Assembly: GCA_012999515.1 (NCBI GenBank)
Contig: JABEEB010000001.1
Span: 930,001-994,000, forward strand
Direction: 5' to 3'
Length of the DNA: 64,000 nucleotides
Origin: Salifodinibacter halophilus
GTDB taxonomy: Bacteria > Pseudomonadota > Gammaproteobacteria > Nevskiales > Salinisphaeraceae
The translations under genes and the position numbers were made by a program. The notes beneath the pieces were generated by a model. The model worked only from the letters and a program-made list of their open reading frames with translations, had not been told where the DNA came from and did not search any database. How positions within the stretch are numbered: position 1 is the stretch's first letter; each line of letters starts with the position of its first letter. This document shows positions 46,136 to 57,200 of the stretch, piece by piece.

Positions 46136-46708
46136 TCAAGCACATTGCCGACATAGTTCTGTGGTTTGGTTACCAGTAATCCATACATTGGGATCAATAA
46201 CCCGACCACTAGCTGAATAGATCAGCACTCTGGCTACATGGATATTGCCACGCGTGACACGATCAATATCCAGTGTTTTATAAGCCATATCCGGAAATAA
46301 AAGTTGCGTCACACGGCGATCGTTTATCGCCTGCATGATGGCAGTCGTATTGTTTGGGACAACGACTTCTTTTTGCCCCGGAAAAATATCGAGTATCGCG
46401 TCGTTACCAAACCGCCTGCCCACATGGAACAGATAGTAATCAGGGTAGACAAACAAATCCGGTGACTGCGCACGCTGATATTCGTAAAAGGTGGGACCGC
46501 CGCTAGAATCAAGAGGCCGCCCCACCCCACCACACGCTTCATGGATCACGACGCCGAGGCGCTCGGCCTGATTGCCCCCGGGCAGAACACCGCAAAAATC
46601 TGTGGGCTCGCCGTCGACTACTGAAGTTGAACGACTGGGGGCGAAACGTTGTCGTTGTATGCCGTGGTTGGCACGGAGCTGCAAGGCCTGCCGTGCCGAA
46701 TACGGCAA
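46136..46708 (-). CDS. hypothetical protein of unknown function
   Basis: A 190-codon open frame that I do not recognise. The first 50 residues are Arg/Gln-rich and may be untranslated. The middle and end look protein-like: SPDLFVYPDYYLFHVGRRFG, DAILDIFPGQKEVVVPNNTT, AINDRRVTQLLFPDMAYKTL and VARVLIYSASGRVIDPNVWI. There is no signal peptide or membrane span. It lies alone between the A+T-rich gap and sdaA, on the other strand from sdaA. It could be a genuine orphan or a decayed gene with a displaced start. Confidence 0.42.
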   Translation of the reverse strand: MPYSARQALQLRANHGIQRQRFAPSRSTSVVDGEPTDFCGVLPGGNQAERLGVVIHEACGGVGRPLDSSGGPTFYEYQRAQSPDLFVYPDYYLFHVGRRFGNDAILDIFPGQKEVVVPNNTTAIMQAINDRRVTQLLFPDMAYKTLDIDRVTRGNIHVARVLIYSASGRVIDPNVWITGNQTTELCRQCA

Positions 46709-46966
46709 CTCACAGCCTATCGTATCGGTACCAACCGGGGAGGCTTCTGACGCCCCCGGATGACCAGGCCCCAGTAATCAAACCGGCTGCGCTGACACAC
46801 GCGATGAATTAGCGAAGCACACTCACTCGAGATATTTACGGTCGATTTTTCGCATATCAGCACATGAATGCCGCATTTATTCTATTCCCCTACGATGACG
46901 ACAGGACAAACTCGTCAGTTAATATACCGGCCAATGCTTGGCCGCCCGAATCGACGGAGTTGTCTC

Positions 46967-48343
46967 GTGGCAATCAGCATTTTCGAATTATTCAAGATCG
47001 GCATCGGGCCCTCCAGTTCGCATACGGTCGGGCCGATGCGAGCGGCGCGCTATTTCGCGGAAGGGCTCGTGACAGCCGGCGTTGTCGCCGAAACTGCCAG
47101 CGTACACGTTGAACTCTATGGCTCTCTGGCCGCCACCGGGCGTGGGCATGGCACCGACCGCGCCGTGATGCTGGGGCTGGAAGGCGGAGATCCTGAGACC
47201 ATCGATGTTGAATCGATCGACGAGCGGATCAGCTCAATTACCGAGCACGCCACGCTGCAGCTAGCCGGGCAACACGCCGTGTCGTTCCAGCACCGCCGGC
47301 AGCTGATCATGAACAAAGAACAGAGCCTGCCGGCGCATCCCAACGGCATGACATTCACTGCCTACACTGTTGACGGTAGCGAACTGGCCAGCCGGACATT
47401 TTTTTCGGTCGGTGGTGGATTTGTCGCCACGCCCGACGCCAACGGCGACATCACCATCACGGAAGATGAGAGCGCTCTGGCCTATCCATTCACGACTGCC
47501 GCTGAGCTGCTCGGACACTGTCGCGACCAGGGGCTTCGGATCAGCGATATCGTCCGTGCCAACGAGCAGTCCTGGCGCGATCCCACGACCATCGATGCTG
47601 AAATCGACCGGTTGTGGCAAGTGATGGCCGAGTGTATCGACAGTGGCTGCGGACGCAGCGGCGAACTGCCCGGCGGCATGCATGTGCGCCGCCGCGCACG
47701 TAAACTCAAACAGGATCTCGAACACGCTGACACTGACGCCAACGACAAACCCACCGACCCCATGGATTGGGTGACACTATATGCACTGGCGGTCAATGAG
47801 GAAAACGCTTCCGGCGCACGGGTGGTCACCGCGCCCACCAATGGCGCAGCCGGCATCATCCCGGCAGTACTCAATTACTACGTGGTTTTCAATCAATCGA
47901 ATACCGATGGCATCCGCCGTTTTCTACTGACTGCGGCTGCAATCGGCATGTTGTACAAGGAAAATGCGTCGATTTCCGGTGCCGAAGTCGGCTGTCAAGG
48001 CGAAGTTGGGGTGGCCTGCTCGATGGCTGCCGGCGCCCTGACCGAAGTAGCCGGCGGCACGCCGGCGCAGGTTGAAAACGCGGCCGAAATCGGCATGGAA
48101 CACAATCTGGGGCTGACCTGCGACCCGATCGGCGGTCTTGTTCAGATTCCATGTATCGAGCGCAATGCCATGGGCTCGGTCAAGGCCATTCACGCGGCGC
48201 GCATGGCGCTGCGCGGCGACGGCGATCATTTCGTGTCACTGGATAAAGTCATCCGCACCATGCAACGCACCGGTGACGACATGAAGACCAAATACAAAGA
48301 AACCTCACGCGGCGGTCTAGCGGTCAACGTTATCGAATGCTAA
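46967..48343 (+). CDS. sdaA: L-serine dehydratase (single-chain, iron-sulfur)
   Basis: A 458-residue SdaA-type enzyme. The opening [20 protein letters not shown] fits the family when started at GTG 46967, which has CGGAG upstream; a frame to 46868 adds unrelated residues. Cluster cysteines are seen in [14 protein letters not shown] and in [12 protein letters not shown]. It deaminates serine to pyruvate with a [4Fe-4S] cluster. Threonine cleavage by the nearby kbl-tdh yields glycine, which can become serine, so this gene fits the local amino-acid theme. A TRIC-type channel gene follows by 60 bases. Confidence 0.93.
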   Translation: MAISIFELFKIGIGPSSSHTVGPMRAARYFAEGLVTAGVVAETASVHVELYGSLAATGRGHGTDRAVMLGLEGGDPETIDVESIDERISSITEHATLQLAGQHAVSFQHRRQLIMNKEQSLPAHPNGMTFTAYTVDGSELASRTFFSVGGGFVATPDANGDITITEDESALAYPFTTAAELLGHCRDQGLRISDIVRANEQSWRDPTTIDAEIDRLWQVMAECIDSGCGRSGELPGGMHVRRRARKLKQDLEHADTDANDKPTDPMDWVTLYALAVNEENASGARVVTAPTNGAAGIIPAVLNYYVVFNQSNTDGIRRFLLTAAAIGMLYKENASISGAEVGCQGEVGVACSMAAGALTEVAGGTPAQVENAAEIGMEHNLGLTCDPIGGLVQIPCIERNAMGSVKAIHAARMALRGDGDHFVSLDKVIRTMQRTGDDMKTKYKETSRGGLAVNVIEC

Positions 48344-48403
48344 GGAATCCCCGTATGCGAATATCGTCGACCAACAATCGAGCGCGGGGACTCGCACAAC
48401 GCG

Positions 48404-49018
48404 ATGGAAATACTGCTACCGCTTCTGAATCTTAGCGGGACATTCGTCTTCGCCATTAGCGGGGCCATGGCCGGTGTCAATCGCCAACTCGACGTATTCG
48501 GTGTGTCAGTGTTGGCCTTTGTGGCCGGCAACGTCGGCGGTATTGGTCGCGATGTCCTGATTGGCGCACTGCCGCCGGCCGCTATCGCCCACGTTCACTA
48601 TTCCCTGATTTCGTTGACCGCTGCGCTGGCAGTGTTCTTCGGTCATCGGCTCATCGACCATATCCAGAGTCCGATCCTGCTGTTCGATGCCGCGGGGTTG
48701 GCGCTTTTTGCCGTCGCCGGCAGTCAGAAAGCACTCGAATACGGTCTGCCGGCGCCGATGGCCGCCGTGCTGGGCATGATCACGGGCATCGGGGGCGGCA
48801 TGACACGTGATGTGCTCGTCGCCCGCGTGCCAGCAGTTCTAAGCGGCGAACTTTACGCCGTGGCGGCGCTGGCAGGCGCCACTTTAGTCGTGATCGGCGC
48901 CCAACTAGCGTGGCCACCAGTTGCCATTACACTCGTCGGCGCCGGCGTATGCTTTGCTATACGCTTGGGCGCGCTACGCCGTGGCTGGCGACTACCGGTA
49001 GCGCGTCATCGCAAGTAG
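48404..49018 (+). CDS. TRIC-type cation channel family membrane protein (YicG-like)
   Basis: A 204-residue membrane protein with two copies of the family repeat: FAISGAMAGVNRQLDVFGVS near residue 14 and LFAVAGSQKALEYGLPAPM near residue 100, each followed by a Gly-rich helix-break (GGIGRDVLIG and GGGMTRDVLVAR). About seven spans are seen. Prokaryotic TRIC proteins form trimeric K+-permeable channels. It follows sdaA in the same direction and may share its transcript. Confidence 0.88.
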   Translation: MEILLPLLNLSGTFVFAISGAMAGVNRQLDVFGVSVLAFVAGNVGGIGRDVLIGALPPAAIAHVHYSLISLTAALAVFFGHRLIDHIQSPILLFDAAGLALFAVAGSQKALEYGLPAPMAAVLGMITGIGGGMTRDVLVARVPAVLSGELYAVAALAGATLVVIGAQLAWPPVAITLVGAGVCFAIRLGALRRGWRLPVARHRK

Positions 49019-49153
49019 CGCCGACCCGCATTGACGCTTTCGCGCCCCGCCGACGTTCGACACTCATCGTGACGCCACACCGCACACGCCTCGCACAGTT
49101 TGCTCGCACTGTCCGAGCAGATACCTCTCTCGGTACGCGCGCGAAGGGCATTC

Positions 49154-49212
49154 CAGACAAGGGCGAAAACCACGCCCCTGTCTGAAATCGGCCACCCCAG
49201 TCACCGGTGGCC
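49154..49212. terminator. paired hairpins between convergent genes
   Basis: Two stem-loops lie between the TRIC gene and gdhB. CAGACA and GGGCG (49154-49165) pair with CGCCC and TGTCTG (49173-49184) with one mismatch. GGCCACC (49190-49196) pairs with GGTGGCC (49206-49212). Neither has a T run. Their position between two facing stops suggests termination in both directions. Confidence 0.45.
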
Positions 49213-49246
49213 ATCCGCCATTACAGCCCAGCTACCGGCGACAAGT

Positions 49247-52200
49247 TCAGTCCTGACTCACTACGCTCTGTGGCTTGAGCGTGGTCAGGCGGACCAAATC
49301 GCGCACAACGACATTAAGGTGAGCATGGTCCGGACGCGCAACACCATGTAGTTCGCTCATCCGCGCCTGGATGAACGTCACTGTTTCGGCGTTTTCTTCG
49401 CGCCAAGCCGTCAGCGGCTCGTCAGCATCAATCTGCAGTACTTGGGCCACAATCTGTTGATGTACGCGGTAACTATCGTTGCGTAGGCTCGCACGCGCCA
49501 ACGCTTGCCAGCGATCATCGGCAGCGACGGTGTGGATAGCATCCTGCAGCCAGGCAATACCAAGCTCATCGCCAACTGCGAAGTAGATGCGTGCGACATC
49601 GAACACGTCGCGCTCGAACGCGCCAGCCATCGACACCACGTCCATGATACCGCCGCCGCTATTGGCACTCGCAATCGATGCCGCCGTTTCGTCATTGACG
49701 CCGGCGTCGATCCACTTATCGCGGTAGGCTTGCCAACGCCGTTCGTAATCACCGGTTACCACATTCGGTAGTTCATCCAACAGACGCTGCGCATCCGCGC
49801 TATAGCGCCCGGCAAGCGTGCCGAGATCGCTTGTATCGTGCGTCATGCCCATCCACCAGTTCATGGCGTGTTTCAACAAGCGGATGACAATCCGGTGCAA
49901 TTCATATTGCGTTTCGACCGCGACCTGGCCGTCGAGTGCTTCGACACGCGCGAAAAGCGTCTCACCATCGAGCCAAGCATCGGCTAGCAGATACGCCTCA
50001 GCAGCCGCTGCCATATGGTTGATCATGCCGGTCGGCAACCGATGTGCACTCGCGATACCCATGCGATCGATCATGCGGTTGGTTACGCGTGTGCTGATCA
50101 GTTCGCGTTTCAGGCGGTGGTTGTGGACCGCCTGCGGGAAACGCTTAACCAGATCATCCGGGAAACCGTGGTCGAGCAACCCCTCCAGCCACGGATCGTC
50201 TGGAATATTGCTCGCCAACAGTGCATCGGCCAGTGCAATCTTGCTGTAGGCAAACAGCACAGACAATTCAGGCCGCACCAGACCAACCCGATCGCGGGCG
50301 CGCTCGACGAGGGCATCGTCGCCCGGCAAGTTCTCAAGCTGACGGTCTAGCCAGCCGTCACGCTCCAATGCGCGCATGAAACTGACTTGTTCGTCAAAGC
50401 GCGCGACGGTGTCACTCTGCAACAGACCGAGTTGAAGGTTCTGGCGATAGTTGGTGGTCAATACACGCGTGGCAACGCCATCACTCATTTCGGCCAATAA
50501 GTCATTACGGGCTTCACGCGATATCTCGCCCGAAGCTTCGACAGTGCCGAGCGCGATCTTGATATTGACTTCCAGGTCCGAAGAATCGACACCGCCTGAA
50601 TTGTCGATAGCATCCGTGTTAAGCGCCACACCAGCCAACGCGGCCTCGACACGCCCGTTTTGCGTCAAACCAAGGTTGCCGCCCTCGCCCACGGTCGAAC
50701 AACGCAAGTCACAACCATCGACACGAACCCCATCATTGGCACGGTCACCAACGCTGGCGTTGGCTTCGAAACTCGCCTTGACGTAGGTGCCGATACCGCC
50801 GTTCCACAGCAGATCAACCGGTGCGCGGAGTATGGCGCCGATTACGGCATTTGGCGTCATACGACGGCTCTGGACACCGAGCACATGACGCGCTGCATCG
50901 GAGAGTTCGATGTATTTCGCACTCCGCTTGAATACACCACCGCCACTGGAGATGCGTGATTCGTCGTAGTCGCTCCAGGCTAGACTCGGGTCCTCGAACA
51001 ACCGCTTGCGCTCGGCATAACTCGCAACCGGATCAGGGTTGGGGTCGATGAAGATGTGGCGGTGGTTAAATGCTGCGACCAACTGCATCTGGTCGGATCG
51101 CAGCATGCCGTTGCCGAACACGTCGCCGGCCATGTCACCCACGCCGACTGCGCTGAATGTTTCGGCGTGCGGATCACGCCCTAATGCTCGGAAATGCTGG
51201 CGCACCGATTCCCACGCGCCGCGCGCGGTGATCGCCATGACCTTGTGGTCGTAACCAGTCTCGCCGCCGGAAGCAAACGCGTCGTCCAACCAGAAACCGT
51301 ATTCCTGCGATACACCATTGGCAATATCCGAGAACGAGGCCGTGCCCTTATCGGCAGCCACCACCAGATAGGGATCGGCCTCGTCGTAACAGACCACACG
51401 TTCGGGTTTGGCAATTGCATCGCCGTCGCGGTTGTCGGTGACGTCCAGTAAACCGCGGATAAACGTTTTGTAGCATTCAATGCCCAAATTCTGGCGTGCT
51501 TCGCGCGAATCCTCGGCCGGCCGGGCCTTGACCACAAATCCGCCCTTGGCGCCCACCGGCACGATGACGGCATTTTTAACCATCTGCGCCTTCATCAGGC
51601 CCAGCACTTCGGTGCGAAAATCCTCGCGTCGATCCGACCAGCGAATGCCACCACGAGCGACCTTGCCGCCTCGCAAGTGCACGCCTTCAACAGCCGGCGC
51701 ATAGACGAACGCCTCAAACGCCGGCACCGGGCGCGGCAGTTCGGGAATATTACGCGGATCTAACTTGATACTGACGTACGGCTTTGGCTGGCCGTCGGCA
51801 TCACGTTGATAAAAGTTGGTCCGCAGGCAACCATTAACCACGGCGTAGAACGCTCGCAGTACGCGATCGGCATCGAGTGTCGTCACCGATTCAAGTTCCG
51901 ACTCGATGGCCTCGATCTCCGAGGCGTCGTGACCCGCATCGGCACCACCGGCATCCGGATCAAAACGCGACTCGAACAGCCTGACCAGCCGCTGAACGAG
52001 ACCTGCGTGGGCGACGATCTGGTTCTGCACATAAACCGGCGAGAACGGCAGCTCGGTCTGAAGCAGGTAGCGAACGATGGTCCGCACCAACACGACCTGA
52101 CGCGGTGTCAATTCAGCGGCGATGATCAGCCGGTTCAGGCCGTCATTTTCTGCGCGTCCGGCCAGGACATCTCCAAAGGCCTGACATACCGATTCAGCGC

Positions 52201-54046
52201 AGGTCGGATCGGTCAGCGCCTCGGCATTGGCGTGCTCGGCCTCGTACTCGTGGATCCATTGCGCCGTCTGGCCCGACGGTTCAACGACGAACGGCCACTG
52301 GGTGTGCGCCGATAGACCAAATTCCTCGAATATCGGCATGACGTCGGCCAACGCCATCTGCGTCCCGGTACCGTAGAGCTTCAGCCGTACATCGCCAGCA
52401 TCATCCAAATCGACCACCCGTAGCCGCGGCTGGTCATCAGCTCCCAGTTCAGCTAATTGGCCGGCATCGATGAGCGCCGCCCCAGCGTCGTAACGCTCGC
52501 GATAAGCCGCCTCGAAGGCTCGCGCATAGTTGCGCAAGCCGACATTGTCGCGGCGACACAAGGCGATAAAACGATCGGACCAGTCGCGTGTAACCGCCAA
52601 CAGGCGCGATTCGAGGGCCTCGGTGTCAATCTCGGCCTCGATCGCCTCGCCAGCCGATATATGCATGTATATCCGCATGAACGCGCCGCGCAAAAACCGC
52701 GTATCGACATGCTGCACGGAGCCCGAAAGGCTACGCGCAAGCTCGCCGGCAATCCGCAAGCGCAGGTTGCGGTCATAGCGCTCGCGTGGCACAAACACTA
52801 GGCAGGAAAAGAAGCGGTCGTAACGGTCGCGGCGCACGAACAACCGCAGCTTTTCGGTCTCGCGCATGCCCAGCACGCCCATGATCGTGCCAAGCAATTC
52901 GTCCTCGCCGGACTGGAATAACTCGTCGCGCGGAAACGTTTCCAGGATGTAGTTAAAATTCTTGGCGCGATTGGAGCCTTGCCGTATGCCGGCTTGTTCG
53001 GCGACGTAATTAACCTTGTGACGCAGCGTCGGGATTTCGCGCGGGCTAACCGAATAAGCCTCGTTGGAAAATAGACCGAGGAACCGATGTGCGCCAATCG
53101 TCTCGCCATCGGCATTAATACGTTTGACGGCGATGACATCCATGACGTCGTTATGGTGAATCCACGACCGCGTATTGGCCTTGGATACCACCAATGTCCG
53201 CTTTGACCCCGTATAGCGATCCATCAACGCTGGTGAGGCAACATAGCCGTTGGCATCGAGCCCCGGACGGTCTTCGCGTAACAAACCAAAACTGGCGTTC
53301 GGCACATCAACCATCGCGTTCTCGCCATCGGCGTTCTGCCGAAGCTCACGCTGACGATAGCCCAACAGTGTGAAATGGTCGTCCACCAACCAGCGCAGGA
53401 ATGCCGCGGTCTCGATGCAGTTCTCGGCATCGACATTGGCCGGCGGCGTTTCCAGATCGGCGGCCACGTCCGTCATTGCCTGTTTCATCATCGCCCAATC
53501 GCCGACAACGACTGCCAGGTCATCCAGACGTCGTTCGACATCGGTGGTCAATGCGTCCACGTCCAACGAGGCCGGCGCAGCGAATTCGAAGCGCATGAGC
53601 AACTCATCGCGGGCCCCATCCAACGTATCGCTGGGCGCGGCCAATTCGACCACATGCCCTTCGTCGTCGCGCGTTACACGCACCAGGACATTGAGCACCC
53701 AATCGATGTCAGCACCGGTCTCACGCACCGCCATACTGACGGTGTCGACAAAAAATGCCATGTCGTCGGTCGCGGTAACCAGTGCGGTATCGCAACTCGA
53801 CCCGGCAGGCCGCGTGTCGTGCACATCAGCGGCAATCTCGGCGCCCAGACGGGGCTGTATCAGCCGATCAAATAGACTACCGAGCGCTTCGGTAACATCG
53901 CCCGGCTCGCGGGCAGACAGCTCGTCGGCGAGCATCTGGTCGAGCGCGATCTCGACAAATCGCGGCCAAATCTCAGAATCCCGGCCGGATACTTCGCCGA
54001 CACATTTGCGGATTGCGGCAAGACGTTCAGGGGTCGATGAACTCAT
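49247..54046 (-). CDS. gdhB: NAD-dependent glutamate dehydrogenase, large (GDH-180) type
   Basis: A 1,599-residue protein, the size of the 180-kDa glutamate dehydrogenases of Pseudomonas and Streptomyces. The long N-terminal regulatory part (about residues 1-700) precedes the catalytic core, with GGIRWSDRREDFRTEVLGLM near residue 795, KNAVIVPVGAKGGFVVK near residue 823, and the nucleotide region GVGDMAGDVFGNGML and GGNLGLTQNGRVEAAL farther on. It oxidises glutamate to 2-oxoglutarate and ammonia with NAD. It is divergent from putA across 169 bases, so proline-derived glutamate feeds it directly. Confidence 0.93.
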   Translation of the reverse strand: MSSSTPERLAAIRKCVGEVSGRDSEIWPRFVEIALDQMLADELSAREPGDVTEALGSLFDRLIQPRLGAEIAADVHDTRPAGSSCDTALVTATDDMAFFVDTVSMAVRETGADIDWVLNVLVRVTRDDEGHVVELAAPSDTLDGARDELLMRFEFAAPASLDVDALTTDVERRLDDLAVVVGDWAMMKQAMTDVAADLETPPANVDAENCIETAAFLRWLVDDHFTLLGYRQRELRQNADGENAMVDVPNASFGLLREDRPGLDANGYVASPALMDRYTGSKRTLVVSKANTRSWIHHNDVMDVIAVKRINADGETIGAHRFLGLFSNEAYSVSPREIPTLRHKVNYVAEQAGIRQGSNRAKNFNYILETFPRDELFQSGEDELLGTIMGVLGMRETEKLRLFVRRDRYDRFFSCLVFVPRERYDRNLRLRIAGELARSLSGSVQHVDTRFLRGAFMRIYMHISAGEAIEAEIDTEALESRLLAVTRDWSDRFIALCRRDNVGLRNYARAFEAAYRERYDAGAALIDAGQLAELGADDQPRLRVVDLDDAGDVRLKLYGTGTQMALADVMPIFEEFGLSAHTQWPFVVEPSGQTAQWIHEYEAEHANAEALTDPTCAESVCQAFGDVLAGRAENDGLNRLIIAAELTPRQVVLVRTIVRYLLQTELPFSPVYVQNQIVAHAGLVQRLVRLFESRFDPDAGGADAGHDASEIEAIESELESVTTLDADRVLRAFYAVVNGCLRTNFYQRDADGQPKPYVSIKLDPRNIPELPRPVPAFEAFVYAPAVEGVHLRGGKVARGGIRWSDRREDFRTEVLGLMKAQMVKNAVIVPVGAKGGFVVKARPAEDSREARQNLGIECYKTFIRGLLDVTDNRDGDAIAKPERVVCYDEADPYLVVAADKGTASFSDIANGVSQEYGFWLDDAFASGGETGYDHKVMAITARGAWESVRQHFRALGRDPHAETFSAVGVGDMAGDVFGNGMLRSDQMQLVAAFNHRHIFIDPNPDPVASYAERKRLFEDPSLAWSDYDESRISSGGGVFKRSAKYIELSDAARHVLGVQSRRMTPNAVIGAILRAPVDLLWNGGIGTYVKASFEANASVGDRANDGVRVDGCDLRCSTVGEGGNLGLTQNGRVEAALAGVALNTDAIDNSGGVDSSDLEVNIKIALGTVEASGEISREARNDLLAEMSDGVATRVLTTNYRQNLQLGLLQSDTVARFDEQVSFMRALERDGWLDRQLENLPGDDALVERARDRVGLVRPELSVLFAYSKIALADALLASNIPDDPWLEGLLDHGFPDDLVKRFPQAVHNHRLKRELISTRVTNRMIDRMGIASAHRLPTGMINHMAAAAEAYLLADAWLDGETLFARVEALDGQVAVETQYELHRIVIRLLKHAMNWWMGMTHDTSDLGTLAGRYSADAQRLLDELPNVVTGDYERRWQAYRDKWIDAGVNDETAASIASANSGGGIMDVVSMAGAFERDVFDVARIYFAVGDELGIAWLQDAIHTVAADDRWQALARASLRNDSYRVHQQIVAQVLQIDADEPLTAWREENAETVTFIQARMSELHGVARPDHAHLNVVVRDLVRLTTLKPQSVVSQD

Positions 54047-54215
54047 GTGGACAGCGCTTGGTGCATTATTGTGCCCCGCTACCGTAGCGCTAAATCAGTC
54101 ACGCCACAATCGCCTTTCAGCAACGCCACAGCACAGCGTCATAAGCAAAGAGTCATAATGCCCAACCACGAGTGAGTAATCACCTTTTATAGGACAATCT
54201 TTTACCCGGGAAGTC

Positions 54216-57200
54216 ATGTATAAAGCTTATCGTCAACCGCACGAGCCTGACAGGCAAACAATGTGCTACTCGCGCCCTGCGCAGGCCGATGAATCGGCTT
54301 ATCAAAACGTTCTGGCCCATTATCGCGTCGACGAACGGACCCAGCTCGATCGCCTGATTCCGATCGCACGACTCGACGAAGCAAAGCGCGCACAGGTCGA
54401 AGGTGACGCAGCACGACTAGTCGAATCGGTACGCGCCAAAAGTGCCGAAGGCAGCGGCATCGATGCCTTCATGCAGGAATACGAACTTTCCAGCCAGGAA
54501 GGCGTCGTGCTCATGTGCCTGGCCGAGGCGCTGCTCCGTATTCCGGACAACGAGACCGTCGACCGTTTGATCGACGACAAGATCGGTGGTTCGAATTGGG
54601 AAGCGCACCTCGGCGAATCCAATTCCTGGTTCGTCAACGCCAGCACCTGGGGGTTAATGCTAACTGGGCGGATTCTGCGCCATGAAGACGCCCCGCAACG
54701 TAACTTTCGTAGCGTCGTACAGCGGCTCGTACGCCGCTCCGGTGAGCCGTTTATCCGCCAGGCCGTGCGACACGCGATGCGGCTGATGGGAAAACAGTTT
54801 GTACTTGGTCGCGATATCGACGAAGCACTTAAAAACGCCCGCGAACTGGAAAAACGCGGCTATCGTTATTCCTATGACATGCTCGGCGAAGCCGCGCGCA
54901 CCGATGCCGACGCCCGGCGCTATTTCGACGATTATCACCGCGCGATCGAAGCCTGCGGCCGCGCGAGCACTAACCGCGGACCAGTCCAATCCCCCGGTGT
55001 TTCAGTCAAGCTTTCGGCGCTGCATGCACGTTACGAACTCGCCCACCGTGAGCGCGTACTCAATGAACTGTTGCCGCGGCTGCAAGAACTCACCCGACTG
55101 GCCGCCCAACACAATATCAACCTCACCGTCGATGCCGAGGAAGCCAGCCGGCTCGACCTATCACTGGAACTATTCGCACTCGCTTCGGCCGACGAAGCGC
55201 TCGGCGATTGGCAAGGCTTGGGTCTGGCCATTCAGGCATATCAAAAACGCGCCCTGGATGTCATCGACTGGTTGGCCGACCTGGCCCTCCGCCACAACCG
55301 CCGGATTATGATCCGGTTGGTTAAAGGGGCGTACTGGGACACGGAGATCAAAACCGCACAGGAGGCCGGACTGGACGACTATCCGGTATTCACGCGTAAG
55401 ATCAACACCGACGTATCGTACTTAGCTTGTGCGCGCCGCATTCTGGATCACGGCAACGCATTTTATGGCCAGTTCGCGACGCATAATGCCCACACTCTGG
55501 CCTTTATCCAGCATCTGGCCGCCGGGCGCGAAGACTACGAATTCCAGCGCCTGCACGGCATGGGCGAGGCCCTCTACGAAGAAATCGTCGAAAAAGATGA
55601 CAAATCCGCCAGTTGCCGCATCTATGCGCCGGTCGGCCTACATGAGGATCTACTCGCCTATTTAGTGCGCCGACTGCTGGAAAACGGCGCCAACAGTTCG
55701 TTCGTCAACCGCTTGGTCGACGAAAACGAGCCGGTCTACGACATTATCGCCGACCCGGTGCGTACCGCCGAACAACTCGACCACGCCCGGCATCCAAAGA
55801 TCCCGCTGCCGGCCGATCTGTACGGCGATAACCGACCCAACGCACACGGGGTAGACCTCACCGATATCCGACAACTGGATGAGTTGGCCGCCGGCATGCG
55901 GGCCGCCGATGAAGTAACCCGGCAAGCAACGCCGCTAGTCGGCGGCACCATCACGCAGAGTGCCCAAAAACGGGCCGATAAGGGCGCTGCCGAGGCGATC
56001 CACAGCCCGGCCGATCGATCCAAACGCGTCGGCGAGGTGGTCTGGGCCGACCACGACGATCTGGAAACCGCACTGGCGACAACTTCGGCCGCGGCACCAC
56101 GCTGGGCAGCAACGCCAGCAACCGAGCGTGCAGCCTGTCTGCGCCGCTACGCCGACCTACTGGAACAGCACATGGCCGAGTTCATCGCCCTGTGCGCGCG
56201 CGAGGCCGGCCGGCATATCCCGGACGGTGTCGCCGAAGTCCGCGAAGCGGTGGATTTTTGTCGCTACTACGCCTGCCAAGTCGAGGCGGAATTCGCCCAC
56301 GAAACAGTCCTTCCCGGCCCGACCGGCGAACGCAACACCTACCGACTGGCCGGTCGCGGCGTGTTCGTCACGATCAGCCCGTGGAACTTTCCGCTCGCGA
56401 TCTTCACCGGCCAAACGGCAGCCGCACTTGCCGCCGGCAACACGGTAATCGCCAAACCGGCCGAGCAGACGCCACTAATCGGCATGCGCGCTATCGAGCT
56501 CATGCACGAAGCCGGCATCCCCGGTGACGCGCTAGCATTTCTGCCGGGCGACGGGCCAACCATCGGTGCGCCGCTGGCCGCGGATCAACGCATCAGCGGG
56601 CTGGCCTTCACCGGCTCGCTGGCCACTGCCAAGGGCATCAACCGCACGCTGGCCGAACGCGACGGGCCGCTGATTCCGCTCATCGCCGAGACCGGCGGTC
56701 AGAACGCCATGATTGTGGATTCCTCGGCTCTGATCGAACAGGCCGTAGCCGACATCGTTAAATCTGGCTTCCAAAGCGCGGGCCAGCGCTGCTCGGCACT
56801 GCGCGTGCTGTATGTCCAATCCGACATCGCCGACACCCTGCTGGAAATGTTGGCCGGCGCCATGGCCGAGCTCTCGGTCGGCGATCCGTGCAACCTCGGC
56901 ACCGACGTTACGCCCGTTATCAACGACGAAGCCCGCGACGCGCTGCTGTCTTATGCCAGTCAGGCAGACGAACGATACCGCCTGATCCATCGCCATGAAC
57001 TTGACGGCCACCCCAGCGACAACGGCACCTTTTTCGCGCCACGGGCGTACGAGTTATCCGGGATCAACGAGCTCGGCGACGAGCAATTCGGCCCGATCGT
57101 GCATGTGGTGCGCTTTAATGCCGACCAGATCGATCAAGTCGTGGATGACATCAACACGCTCGGTTACGGACTGACCTTCGGGATCCACAGCCGCATCGAC

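Noticed and set aside
45940-46179. A 79-codon plus-strand frame in the long A+T-rich gap
   Set aside because: No ribosome-binding site, no recognised family, and it overlaps the end of the opposite-strand frame at 46136. It looks like chance.
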